From NCBI GenBank assembly GCA_900766265.1, contig CAAFUS010000010.1, positions 1 through 64,000 of the forward strand: a stretch of DNA of 64,000 nt, given 5' to 3'. The notes under the pieces were generated by a model. That model saw only the letters and a program-made list of their open reading frames with translations, was not told where the DNA came from and searched no databases. Below are positions 51,398 to 60,334 of the stretch, piece by piece. Each line of letters starts with the position of its first letter. The stretch's first letter is position 1. The position numbers were made by a program, and so were the translations under genes. This DNA comes from Pseudomonadaceae bacterium. Its GTDB lineage: Bacteria; Pseudomonadota; Gammaproteobacteria; Pseudomonadales; Pseudomonadaceae.

Positions 51398-51401
51398 CAG
51401 G

Positions 51402-51430
51402 AAAAAAGCCCGCGCAAGCGGGCTTTTTTT
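51402..51430 (+). terminator. Rho-independent terminator
   Basis: AAAAAAGCCCGC-GCAA-GCGGGCTTTTTTT is a textbook stem-loop with a T run, five bases after the PA2817-family stop. It marks the end of the core block before the xyl cluster. Confidence 0.95.
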
Positions 51431-51683
51431 ACATTGGGCCTCATACCGGAACGGCTCTGCCCCTTTCCAGACCGATGTGGCACGAAACCGACCGCTCACG
51501 ACCCCGGTTCACCTGATCGGCGACTCCATCATCCCGGCGACGGCCCACTTGCTGAAGCATAGGCGCCCTTGGGGATACCCAGCGTTGGGCGACCAAGGAC
51601 ACGGCGACGACGTAAGGGTCCTGCTTTAGCGCCTTCAATGACCGCGAATTCGTCGTTAAGCCGATGGATACGTCCTCGTCTCA

Positions 51684-52871
51684 TCAGTTGATCGCCGCGC
51701 CGGCACCTTGCTGGTACTGCCGTGGCGTGCAGCCGAATTCGCGACGGAACACCGCGTGCAGATACTGCGCCGATTTGAAGCCGCAGCTGCGGGCGATGTC
51801 GGCGATCGCCGAGTCGGCGCGTTCCAGCCCGCTGGCGGCGGCGGCCAGTTTGAAGCGCAGGATCTCGTCGTGCACGCTACGCCCCCGCGCCTTGCGAAAG
51901 TGCGCCTCCAACGACGACCGCGAAACCCCGACGTACCCGGCCACCTGTGCGGTCTTGATGCCCTGGCAGGCGTACTGGCGGATGAAGAGCATGGCCTGCA
52001 TGACATAGGGATTGCCCAGGGGCTGGTGCAGGCTCGAGGCCTGGACGTTGATCGCATCCGGCGGTACCAGGATCTGCATACCCTTAGATGGCATGCCGTG
52101 CAGCATCTGGTGAAGCAGGTGCGCGGCGGTCCGGCCCATGGTTTCGGTTCCCTGAACCACCGAACTCAGCGGCACCCGGGTAAGACTGCGAGTCAGAGGA
52201 TCATTGTCGATGCCGATCAGCGCCACCTGTTCCGGCACCGCGATGCCGGCGGTCAGGCAGGCCTGCAGCAACTGCCGGGCGCGGGCGTCACTGACAGCGA
52301 TGATGCCGATGGGCTTGGGCAGGCTCTGCAGCCAGGCGATCTGCTGTTCGACGGCGGTGTCCCAGAGCGGCGCGCTGGTGCCCAGCCCACGATAAATCTC
52401 GGCATGCAGGCCGTCGCGCTGGGCCAGGCTGCGAAAGGCCTTTTCTCGCTCCTGCGCCCAGCGATTGGCCTGCGCTTCGGGCAGGCTGAAGCAGGCGAAG
52501 CGCGTCAGCCCCGCCTCGATCAGGTGCTCGTAGGCCAGCTTCATCAAGGCGAAGTTATCTGTGGCGACATAGGGAATATGCTTCGGGTAGTCACACGCAT
52601 CCTGGTACGAGCCACCCACCGCCACCACCGGGAGCCCGAGGCCGGCGAGCGCCTCGCCGATCTGCGGGTCGTCGAAGTCAGCGATGATCCCGTCGCCCTG
52701 CCAGCGCTCGATGCCTTTCAAGCGACAGAGAAAATCCTCCTCGAGGAACAGGTCCCAGGAGGCGCGGGTGCCGCTCAGGTAGTTGCCGATGCCGCTGATG
52801 ATGCCGCGGTCGTAGATCTTGCTGCCGTTGAACAGCAGCGCAATGCGGTGAACGGGCGGTACGGTTTTCAT
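51684..52871 (-). CDS. xylR: Xylose operon activator XylR (LacI-fold/AraC)
   Basis: This 395-residue protein has the rare order found in XylR. An N-terminal LacI-type periplasmic-binding-protein fold (about 1-275; RIALLFNGSKIYDRGIISG, VALIGIDNDPLTRSLT) binds D-xylose. A C-terminal AraC helix-turn-helix domain (about 285-385; VAGYVGVSRSSLEAHFRKA, IADIARSCGFKSAQYLHAVF) contacts DNA. It is divergent from xylA and should activate xylA and xylFGH. Confidence 0.95.
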   Translation of the reverse strand: MKTVPPVHRIALLFNGSKIYDRGIISGIGNYLSGTRASWDLFLEEDFLCRLKGIERWQGDGIIADFDDPQIGEALAGLGLPVVAVGGSYQDACDYPKHIPYVATDNFALMKLAYEHLIEAGLTRFACFSLPEAQANRWAQEREKAFRSLAQRDGLHAEIYRGLGTSAPLWDTAVEQQIAWLQSLPKPIGIIAVSDARARQLLQACLTAGIAVPEQVALIGIDNDPLTRSLTRVPLSSVVQGTETMGRTAAHLLHQMLHGMPSKGMQILVPPDAINVQASSLHQPLGNPYVMQAMLFIRQYACQGIKTAQVAGYVGVSRSSLEAHFRKARGRSVHDEILRFKLAAAASGLERADSAIADIARSCGFKSAQYLHAVFRREFGCTPRQYQQGAGAAIN

Positions 52872-52942
52872 GGTTCGTGCCCCGAGCCGTCGACACAGAA
52901 TGACAATCTCAGGCTAGCGCGCGGACGGGCAATCTCAATACG

Positions 52943-52971
52943 GAAAATCGAACCGCTCCTTGGCGATTTTC
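52943..52971. promoter_or_regulatory. Inverted repeat in the xylR-xylA promoter region
   Basis: The arms GAAAATCG (52943-52950) and CGATTTTC (52964-52971), 13 bases apart, lie between the divergent genes about 65 bases before xylA. The A-rich half sites suit XylR, but no site of proven function is known here. Confidence 0.45.
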
Positions 52972-53018
52972 GTAAAAAACGGCCGCGGGGCCGTTGCTAG
53001 TATCGGGACACCGCCCAG

Positions 53019-53026
53019 AACAACAA
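53019..53026 (+). promoter_or_regulatory. Hfq/Crc-type CA motif at xylA
   Basis: AACAACAA overlaps the AAGGA ribosome site, ten bases before the xylA ATG, so xylose use may be subject to carbon catabolite repression. Confidence 0.5.
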
Positions 53027-53036
53027 GGACATACCA

Positions 53037-54353
53037 ATGCCGTACTTCCCCGCTGTCGACAAGATCCGCTACGAAGGCCCGGCCAGCCATTCTCCCCTCG
53101 CCTTCCGCCATTACGACGCCGACAAGCTCGTCCTCGGCAAGCCCATGCGCGAGCACCTGCGGATGGCCGTCTGCTACTGGCACACCTTCGTCTGGCCGGG
53201 GGCCGACATGTTCGGCATCGGTATCTTCAAGCGCCCCTGGCAACACGCCGGGAATCCCATGGAGGTGGCCATCGGCAAGGCCGAGGCGGCCTTCGAGTTC
53301 TTCTCCAAACTGGGCATTGACTACTACAGCTTCCATGACACGGATGTCGCCCCGGAAGGCAGCTCCCTGAAGGAGTACCGCAACCATTTCGCGCAGATGG
53401 TCGACCGCCTGGAACGGCACCAGGAGGAGACCGGGATCAGGCTGTTGTGGGGAACCGCCAACTGCTTCAGCCACCCGCGTTACGCCGCGGGCGCAGCCAC
53501 CAACCCGGACCCGGAGGTATTCGCCTGCGCCGCCGCCCAGGTGTTCAGCGCCATGAACGCCACCCAGCGCCTGAACGGCGCCAATTATGTGCTGTGGGGC
53601 GGCCGCGAGGGCTACGAAACCCTGCTCAATACCGATCTCAGGCGCGAGCGCGAACAACTGGGCCGCTTCATGAGCATGGTGGTCGAGCACAAGCACCAGA
53701 TCGGCTTCACCGGCGACCTGCTGATCGAGCCCAAGCCCCAGGAGCCGACCAAGCACCAATACGATTACGACAGCGCCACGGTATTCGGCTTCCTGCAGCA
53801 GTACGGCCTGGAGAAGGAGATCAAGCTCAACATCGAGGCCAACCACGCCACGCTCGCCGGCCACAGCTTCCAGCACGAAATCGCCACAGCCGCCTCGTTG
53901 GGAATCTTCGGCAGCATCGATGCTAACCGTGGCGACCCGCAGAACGGCTGGGACACCGACCAGTTCCCCAACAGCGTCGAGGAAATGACCCTGGCGACTT
54001 ACGAAATCCTCAAGGCCGGCGGCTTCACCAATGGCGGCTTCAACTTCGATTCCAAGGTGCGCCGCCAGAGCGTCGAAGAGATCGACCTGTTTCACGGCCA
54101 CGTCGCGGCCATGGACGTGCTCGCCCTGGCCCTGGAACGCGCGGCGGCCATGCTGCAGGACGATCGACTCCAGCAGTTCAAGGACCAACGCTACGCCGGC
54201 TGGCGCGAACCGTTCGGTCAAGCGGTCCTGGCCGGTGAGTTCAGCCTTCGAACACTGGCCGAAGAGGCCTTCACCCGCGAGCTGAATCCGCAGCCGGTCA
54301 GCGGTCGGCAGGAGATGCTGGAAAACGTCGTCAACCGCTTCATCTACCCCTGA
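53037..54353 (+). CDS. xylA: Xylose isomerase (XylA)
   Basis: This metal-dependent enzyme of 438 residues converts D-xylose to D-xylulose. The catalytic histidine is H100 with D103 in YYSFHDTDVAPEG. Metal ligands appear in LLIEPKPQEPTKHQYD and NIEANHATLAGHSFQHE, and the substrate stretch VLWGGREGYETLLNTD is intact. The length is that of class II isomerases. It is the first rightward gene of the xyl cluster and lies 144 bases before xylF. Confidence 0.97.
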   Translation: MPYFPAVDKIRYEGPASHSPLAFRHYDADKLVLGKPMREHLRMAVCYWHTFVWPGADMFGIGIFKRPWQHAGNPMEVAIGKAEAAFEFFSKLGIDYYSFHDTDVAPEGSSLKEYRNHFAQMVDRLERHQEETGIRLLWGTANCFSHPRYAAGAATNPDPEVFACAAAQVFSAMNATQRLNGANYVLWGGREGYETLLNTDLRREREQLGRFMSMVVEHKHQIGFTGDLLIEPKPQEPTKHQYDYDSATVFGFLQQYGLEKEIKLNIEANHATLAGHSFQHEIATAASLGIFGSIDANRGDPQNGWDTDQFPNSVEEMTLATYEILKAGGFTNGGFNFDSKVRRQSVEEIDLFHGHVAAMDVLALALERAAAMLQDDRLQQFKDQRYAGWREPFGQAVLAGEFSLRTLAEEAFTRELNPQPVSGRQEMLENVVNRFIYP

Positions 54354-54472
54354 CGCAGGTAAAACCCGGCCGGCGCCGCGCGGTTACATTCTCGCGACAA
54401 TTCTGTGCTCGCGGCGACGCTCGACTTTCTACAGTTCTATCAGCACCACTCTCATCGTCAGGCAGTGTCTCC

Positions 54473-54480
54473 AACAACAA
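54473..54480 (+). promoter_or_regulatory. Hfq/Crc-type CA motif at xylF
   Basis: AACAACAA is followed by TAAGAGGA, the xylF ribosome site. It is the same arrangement as at xylA. Confidence 0.5.
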
Positions 54481-54497
54481 TAAGAGGACGCACCACC

Positions 54498-55499
54498 ATG
54501 AAAACAGTCACGCGCATGCTGCTCGCCGGGGCCCTGGCCCTGCTTTCGCTTCCGCTCATTGCCGATCCGGCGAATCCGAAAATCGGTTTTTCGATCGATG
54601 ACCTGCGCCTGGAACGCTGGTCGCGGGACCGTGACTACTTCGTCGCGGCGGCGGAGGAAATGGGCGCCAAGGTATTCGTCCAGTCAGCCGACGCCAACGA
54701 GCAGAAACAGATATCCCAGATCGAGAACCTCATTTCCCGTGGCGTCGACGTGATCGTCATCGTGCCGTTCAACGCCACCGTGCTCACCAACGCCGTGGCC
54801 GAAGCCAAGCGAGCCGGGATCAAGGTGGTCTCCTACGACCGGTTGATTCTGAACGCCGATATCGACGCCTACATTTCCTTCGACAACGAAAAGGTCGGTG
54901 AGCTGCAGGCCCAGGGCGTGCTGCAGGCGGCGCCCAAGGGCAACTACTTCCTGCTCGGCGGGGCACCCACGGACAACAACGCCAAGGTCCTGCGCGAAGG
55001 CCAGATGAAGGTGTTGCAGCCGGCGATCGACCGGGGCGACATCAAGATCGTCGGGCAGCAGTGGGTCAAGGAATGGAACCCGACCGAAGCGCTGAGCATC
55101 GTCGAGAACGCCCTGACCCGGAACGACAACAAGATCGACGGCATCGTCGCCTCCAATGACGCCACGGCAGGCGGCGCGATCCAGGCGCTGGCGGCGCAGA
55201 AGCTGGCCGGCAAGGTGCCGATTTCCGGCCAGGACGCCGACCTGGCAGCGGTCAAACGGGTGATCGAAGGTACCCAGACCATGACCGTCTACAAGCCGCT
55301 GAAGCTGATCGCCTCGGAAGCCGCCAAGCTCTCGGTGCAGTTGGCACGAAACGAGAAGCCGACCTTCAGCTCCCAGCTCGACAACGGCGCCAAGAAGGTC
55401 GACACCATCCTGCTCACCCCGACCCTGTTGACCCGCGACAACATCGACCTGCTGGAGAAGGACGGCTTCTACACCAAGGCACAGATCGCCGGACAGTAA
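54498..55499 (+). CDS. xylF: D-xylose-binding periplasmic protein (XylF)
   Basis: This 333-residue protein has a signal peptide (MKTVTRMLLAGALALLSLPL, cut about residue 22) and a type I sugar-binding fold. KIGFSIDDLRLERWSRDRDYF and GVDVIVIVPFNATVL are close to E. coli XylF. It captures D-xylose for the XylGH transporter. The ATG at 54498 was chosen because the signal peptide begins there. It is 100 bases before xylG. Confidence 0.96.
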   Translation: MKTVTRMLLAGALALLSLPLIADPANPKIGFSIDDLRLERWSRDRDYFVAAAEEMGAKVFVQSADANEQKQISQIENLISRGVDVIVIVPFNATVLTNAVAEAKRAGIKVVSYDRLILNADIDAYISFDNEKVGELQAQGVLQAAPKGNYFLLGGAPTDNNAKVLREGQMKVLQPAIDRGDIKIVGQQWVKEWNPTEALSIVENALTRNDNKIDGIVASNDATAGGAIQALAAQKLAGKVPISGQDADLAAVKRVIEGTQTMTVYKPLKLIASEAAKLSVQLARNEKPTFSSQLDNGAKKVDTILLTPTLLTRDNIDLLEKDGFYTKAQIAGQ

Positions 55500-55599
55500 T
55501 CGTCGAGCCGAGCAGACTCGCCTGACGATCCGAGCGCGACCCCGTGGATCGGCATGCCCCTGCCGACGCCCGCCTGTTGCCATCCGTGAGTACTTTTCC

Positions 55600-57156
55600 G
55601 TGTCCGACTACCTGCTGGAAATGAACGGCATCGTCAAAACCTTCGGCGGTGTGAAAGCCTTGAACGGCATCGACATCAAGGTCAGGCCCGGCGAATGCGT
55701 GGGGCTGTGCGGCGAGAACGGCGCCGGCAAGTCAACCTTGATGAAGGTGCTCTCAGGGGTCTATCCCTACGGCACCTGGGAAGGCGAAATCCGCTGGGAC
55801 GGTCAGCCGCTCAGGGCGAAGTCGATCAACGAAACCGAGGCCGCCGGGATCGTCATCATCCACCAGGAGCTGACCCTGATCCCCGATCTGTCGGTGGTGG
55901 AGAACATCTTCATGGGCCACGAGCTGACGCTGCCGGGTGGTCGCATGAACTATCCGGCGATGATCCATCGGGCCGAAGCCCTGATGCGCGAACTCAAGGT
56001 GCCGGACATGAACGTCTCGCTCCCGGTTTCGCAGTACGGCGGCGGCCATCAGCAGCTGGTGGAGATCGCCAAGGCGCTGAATAAGCAGGCGCGCCTGCTG
56101 ATCCTCGATGAGCCCTCGTCCGCGCTGACCCGCTCGGAGATCGACGTGTTGCTGGACATCATCCACGACCTCAAGACCAAGGGAGTCGCCTGCGTCTACA
56201 TCTCCCACAAGCTCGATGAAGTGGCGGCCGTGTGCGACACCATTTCGGTGATCCGCGACGGCAAGCACATCGCCACCACCGCCATGGCGGATATGGATAT
56301 TCCGAAGATCATCGCGCAGATGGTGGGGCGGGAGATGAGCAACCTCTACCCCACCGAACCTCACGACATCGGCGAGGTGATCTTCGAGGCGCGCCACGTC
56401 ACCTGTTATGACGTCGACAATCCCCGGCGCAAACGGGTCGATGACATTTCCTTCGTGCTCAGGCGCGGGGAAATCCTTGGTATCGCCGGGTTGGTCGGCG
56501 CTGGACGCACGGAGCTCGTGTCCGCGATCTTCGGCGCCTATCCGGGCCGTTACGAGGCGGAAGTCCTGCTGGACGGGCAGCCGATCGACACCCGTACGCC
56601 ACGCAAATCCCTCCGCGCCGGGCTGTGCATGGTCCCCGAAGACCGCAAGCGCCAAGGGATCATCCCGGACCTGGGGGTCGGCCAGAACATCACACTGGCG
56701 GTGCTGGAGCGCTACGCGAGGATGACCCGCATCGATGCTGAAGCCGAACTGAGCGCCATCGACCAGGAAATCTCGCGCATGCACCTCAAGACCGCGAGTC
56801 CTTTCCTGCCGATCACCAGCCTCTCTGGCGGCAACCAGCAAAAGGCGGTGCTGGCCAAGATGCTGCTGGCGCGGCCCCGGGTGCTGATTCTCGACGAGCC
56901 CACCCGGGGGGTCGACGTCGGTGCCAAGTACGAGATCTACAGGCTAATGGGCGCGCTGGCGGCTCAAGGCGTGTCGATCATCATGGTTTCGTCGGAGCTG
57001 GCCGAAGTGCTGGGGGTCTCCGACCGCGTCCTGGTGATCGGCGAAAGCCGGTTGCGCGGCGACTTCATCAACCATCAGCTGACCCAGGAACAGGTGCTCG
57101 CCGCGGCGCTCAGCCAGCCCGGCGGCCATCACGACACTCATCGGACGACCGCGTAG
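55600..57156 (+). CDS. xylG: D-xylose ABC transporter ATPase (XylG)
   Basis: This double-ATPase protein of 518 residues energises xylose import. The first Walker A is GENGAGKSTLMKVLSGV (about 39-55), with Walker B LLILDEPSSAL. The second half lacks a classical Walker A (GLVGAGRTELVSAIFG), as is normal in sugar ABC ATPases, but keeps LSGGNQQKAVLAKML and VLILDEPTRGVD. A GTG start at 55600 gives the N-terminus MSDYLLEM, matching the MPYLLEM of E. coli XylG. xylH begins one base after its stop. Confidence 0.95.
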   Translation: MSDYLLEMNGIVKTFGGVKALNGIDIKVRPGECVGLCGENGAGKSTLMKVLSGVYPYGTWEGEIRWDGQPLRAKSINETEAAGIVIIHQELTLIPDLSVVENIFMGHELTLPGGRMNYPAMIHRAEALMRELKVPDMNVSLPVSQYGGGHQQLVEIAKALNKQARLLILDEPSSALTRSEIDVLLDIIHDLKTKGVACVYISHKLDEVAAVCDTISVIRDGKHIATTAMADMDIPKIIAQMVGREMSNLYPTEPHDIGEVIFEARHVTCYDVDNPRRKRVDDISFVLRRGEILGIAGLVGAGRTELVSAIFGAYPGRYEAEVLLDGQPIDTRTPRKSLRAGLCMVPEDRKRQGIIPDLGVGQNITLAVLERYARMTRIDAEAELSAIDQEISRMHLKTASPFLPITSLSGGNQQKAVLAKMLLARPRVLILDEPTRGVDVGAKYEIYRLMGALAAQGVSIIMVSSELAEVLGVSDRVLVIGESRLRGDFINHQLTQEQVLAAALSQPGGHHDTHRTTA

Positions 57157-58293
57157 ATGAACCAGCTCAAACAGCTTTTCACACGCTACAAGATGCTCGC
57201 GCTGGTGATCGCCGTGGCGATCATCTGGCTGTTCTTCAGCTGGCAGACCGACGGAGGCTTCCTGACGCCGCGCAACCTTTCCAACCTACTGAGGCAGATG
57301 TCCATCACCGGGATTCTCGCCTGCGGTATGGTGCTGGTAATCATCAGCGGCGAGATCGACCTGTCGGTAGGCTCGATGCTCGGCCTGCTGGGCGGCCTGG
57401 CGGCGATCCTGGACGTCATCTACAACGTGCCGCTACTGGCGAACCTGAGCCTGGTCACCCTGTGCGGGTTGATGATAGGCCTGGCCAACGGCTACATGAC
57501 CGCCTACCTGCGCATCCCGTCCTTCATCGTAGGCCTGGGCGGCATGCTGGCGTTTCGCGGGATCCTGCTGGGCATCACGGACGGCACCACCATCGCGCCG
57601 GTGTCGCCGTCCCTGGTTTATATCGGCCAGGGCTATCTGCCACGTACGGTGGGTGTGGTGCTCGGCGTCCTGCTGTTCGCCCTGACACTGTTCCTGACCT
57701 GGAGACAGCGCCACAATCGCGCCCTCCATGGCCTGGCGGCACACTCGCTGGTGCGTGACCTGCTGCGCGTGGCGCTGATCGGCGCCGTGCTGGCCGGGTT
57801 CGTCTACACGCTCAACAGCTACGATGGCATTCCGGTGCCGGTGCTGCTCCTGCTCGTGTTGCTCGGGGTGTTCAGCTACGTCACCAGCCAGACTGTGTTC
57901 GGCCGCCGCGTCTACTCGGTGGGCAGTAACATGGAAGCCACACGGCTATCGGGCATCAACGTGCAGGCCGTTAAGCTCTGGATCTTCGGCATCATGGGAG
58001 TAATGTGCGCCCTCGCCGGCCTGGTCAATACCGCACGCCTGGCCGCTGGCTCGCCTTCGGCCGGGAGCATGGGCGAACTCGACGCCATCGCCGCCTGCTT
58101 CATCGGCGGCACGTCCATGCGTGGGGGCTCGGGCACCGTCTATGGCGCCCTGCTCGGCGCACTGGTCATCACCAGCCTGGACAACGGCATGTCGATGCTT
58201 GACGTCGACAGCTACTGGCAGATGATCGTCAAAGGCAGCATTCTGGTACTGGCAGTGTGGGTGGACGTCAGCAGCCGGACCGGGCGACGCTGA
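57157..58293 (+). CDS. xylH: D-xylose ABC transporter permease (XylH)
   Basis: This 378-residue inner-membrane protein has about ten transmembrane segments. The motif GMVLVIISGEIDLSVGSMLGL (about 53-73) is the sugar-permease signature, and AIAACFIGGTSMRGGSGTV (about 308-326) is the conserved loop that contacts the ATPase. Its ATG follows the xylG stop directly. No xylB (xylulokinase) follows; the next features are a terminator and two tRNA genes on the other strand. Confidence 0.95.
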   Translation: MNQLKQLFTRYKMLALVIAVAIIWLFFSWQTDGGFLTPRNLSNLLRQMSITGILACGMVLVIISGEIDLSVGSMLGLLGGLAAILDVIYNVPLLANLSLVTLCGLMIGLANGYMTAYLRIPSFIVGLGGMLAFRGILLGITDGTTIAPVSPSLVYIGQGYLPRTVGVVLGVLLFALTLFLTWRQRHNRALHGLAAHSLVRDLLRVALIGAVLAGFVYTLNSYDGIPVPVLLLLVLLGVFSYVTSQTVFGRRVYSVGSNMEATRLSGINVQAVKLWIFGIMGVMCALAGLVNTARLAAGSPSAGSMGELDAIAACFIGGTSMRGGSGTVYGALLGALVITSLDNGMSMLDVDSYWQMIVKGSILVLAVWVDVSSRTGRR

Positions 58294-58391
58294 GAACGCC
58301 GCCACGGCTGTTTCGACCTACGCCGGGTTCGAAGGCCTCGCTCGATCAGGGCAGGCACGGAATGGCAACCAACTTTTCCGGCAGCAACGAA

Positions 58392-58413
58392 AAAAGGACC
58401 CGGAGGTCCTTTT
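58392..58413. terminator. Terminator between xylH and tRNA-Gly
   Basis: AAAAGGACC-CGGA-GGTCCTTTT is a near-perfect stem with A and T runs on both sides, so it can end both the xyl transcript and the leftward tRNA transcript. Confidence 0.8.
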
Positions 58414-58452
58414 GTCAATCACTGCAGCATCGAGATCCTGCAGTGCCATGTT

Positions 58453-58528
<76 letters not shown>

Positions 58529-58533
58529 AAATG

Positions 58534-58609
58534 TGGCGTCCCCTAGGGGACTCGAACCCCTGTTACCGCCGTGAAAGGGCGGTGTCCTAGGCCACTAGAC
58601 GAAGGGGAC
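58534..58609 (-). tRNA. tRNA-Glu (anticodon TTC)
   Basis: Read on the minus strand, it starts GTCCCCTTCGTCTAGTGGCC and has the anticodon loop CTTTCAC, the T-loop GTTCGAGTC and an encoded CCA end. The total is 76 bases. It forms a tandem pair with tRNA-Gly, the same pair as in other pseudomonads. Confidence 0.97.
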
Positions 58610-58820
58610 GCAGCCCGGAACTTACAACAGCTTTTCCGGCTTCCGGCGTTTCGCGTTAAGCTTATCGCTGGAAGTGGCGCGCATTTTATGGAGCGCATTG
58701 GGGGTCGTCAACCCTTCGATGAAAAAATTTTTGATTCGAAATCAGCTTCTTATGGCGAGCTATCACCTTGCCATCTGAGGCACTACACTCAACCAGAAAA
58801 CTCTGGCCAGAAGGTGCACC

Positions 58821-59591
58821 GTGTCCCCGCTTCTCATTACAGGGCTCGTCATAGCCGGTTTGTTCATCCTGATCTCGATCGGCTACATCAACCACACGGT
58901 CGAAAACCGGAAGCTGGAAAAAGCGCGCCTGCGCGCCGAACTTTCCGACCGCCTGCGCCGCTGCACGCAATTGTCCGAAGGCTTGCCAGGTCAATTGATG
59001 ACCCCCGCCCTCAAGTTGCTGCTCACCCGCTTGGAACAGGAACTGTGCGATCGCCTGATCCCCTTGGACAAGGGCAACGCGAAGCTAAGTGAACGCAGCC
59101 AGAACCTAGCCACCGAGCTGGCCAAAGGCGAAGCCATCGAGGTGCGCAATCCCGTCCAGCCGATCGCCAGCGAAACCAAGGCCAAGGAAGTGCGCTTCAT
59201 GCTCGAGGATTTGCACTCGCAGATCGTCCGTGGCGCCAAGGAGGGCCAGATACAGGCCGGCGAGGCCAAGCGCTGGCTGCAGGACATCCAGCGCATGCTC
59301 GTGTTGCTGCACCTTGAGTTCTTCAACACCACCGGCAAGCTGGCGCTGCAGAACGGCCAGCCGCGCCAGGCACGACTGGCGTTCGAGCGCGGTGTCCAGT
59401 ACGTGCGCAAACAGCCGGATCCGATGCTCTTCAAGCTTCAGCTCAACACGCTGGAAAAAGCCCTCGCCCACGCCGATGCGCTGGTGCTCGAACAAGGGCA
59501 GCCCATCCAGAACGAAGCCAACCAGCTCAGCGAGGGCCTCGAGGCCCTGGACGAGGACGGGCTCTGGAAAAAGAAAAACATCTACGAATGA
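58821..59591 (+). CDS. Conserved membrane-anchored protein of unknown function
   Basis: This 256-residue protein starts with GTG (58821). One N-terminal membrane helix (PLLITGLVIAGLFILISIGY) is followed by a long soluble, mostly helical part with coiled-coil character (LEKARLRAELSDRLRRC; LTRLEQELCDRLIPLDKG). The middle contains a basic helical pair (EGQIQAGEAKRWLQDIQRML). I do not recognise a family with known function; it lies between the tRNA pair and GST as in related genomes. The C-terminus DEDGLWKKKNIYE is charged. No ATPase motif is visible. Confidence 0.75.
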   Translation: MSPLLITGLVIAGLFILISIGYINHTVENRKLEKARLRAELSDRLRRCTQLSEGLPGQLMTPALKLLLTRLEQELCDRLIPLDKGNAKLSERSQNLATELAKGEAIEVRNPVQPIASETKAKEVRFMLEDLHSQIVRGAKEGQIQAGEAKRWLQDIQRMLVLLHLEFFNTTGKLALQNGQPRQARLAFERGVQYVRKQPDPMLFKLQLNTLEKALAHADALVLEQGQPIQNEANQLSEGLEALDEDGLWKKKNIYE

Positions 59592-59646
59592 TCCCGCAGC
59601 GGCCCAGCTAGTGCCTATGCGGTCGCGCTGACTAAGGAGAACGCCT

Positions 59647-60321
59647 ATGAGCATGACGGTTTATGGTGCCGCCCTCTCGCCCTTCGTTCGCAAGGTGCGC
59701 CTGTGCCTGATGGAAAAAGGACTGGACTATCACCTTGAAATGGTGATGCCGTTCACCCCACCGGACTGGTATCTGCAGCTCAATCCCCTGGGCCGCATTC
59801 CCGCCTTCAAGGATGGCGACCTCACCCTGGCCGACTCGAGCGTGATCTGTCAGTACCTCGACGAATGCTATCCCAACACCCCCTCCCTGTACGGCCAGAC
59901 CGCCGAGCAACGCGCCACCGTGCGCTGGCTGGAGAAATACGCCGACTACGAGCTGGCCCCGCTCACCACCTTCTGCATCTTCCGAAACCGCGTGCTCAAG
60001 CCCAGCGGCGGGCGTCCCTGCGACGAACAAGCCGTCAGCAAGGCGCTGCAAGAAAGCCTACCGCCGCATTTTGACTACCTCGAAAGCCAGCTGGGCGACA
60101 AGCCGTTCTTCGTCGGCGATCGCCTGAGCATGGCGGACCTGGCCATCGCCTGCCAGTTGGTCAACATGGGGCATGGCGGCGAGCAACCACCGGCGGAACG
60201 CTGGCCGCGTATCGCCGCCTTCATGCAGCGCATGAGCGCCCAACCGTCGCTGAGCGAACTGCTGGCACACGAGGCGCGCATGGTGAACAAGCTGCACGAC
60301 ATGGCGGTCGCGCAGCGCTGA
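59647..60321 (+). CDS. Glutathione S-transferase family protein
   Basis: This 224-residue protein has the thioredoxin-fold N-terminal domain (MTVYGAALSPFVRKVRLCLM, with the catalytic serine/tyrosine region, and the ADSSVICQYLDECYP glutathione-binding loop, about 60-74). A helical C-terminal domain follows (LGDKPFFVGDRLSMADLAIA, typical of the GST N-capping box). The substrate is unknown. An AAGGAG site precedes the ATG. Confidence 0.9.
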   Translation: MSMTVYGAALSPFVRKVRLCLMEKGLDYHLEMVMPFTPPDWYLQLNPLGRIPAFKDGDLTLADSSVICQYLDECYPNTPSLYGQTAEQRATVRWLEKYADYELAPLTTFCIFRNRVLKPSGGRPCDEQAVSKALQESLPPHFDYLESQLGDKPFFVGDRLSMADLAIACQLVNMGHGGEQPPAERWPRIAAFMQRMSAQPSLSELLAHEARMVNKLHDMAVAQR

Positions 60322-60334
60322 CCGCCCCGCCCGC

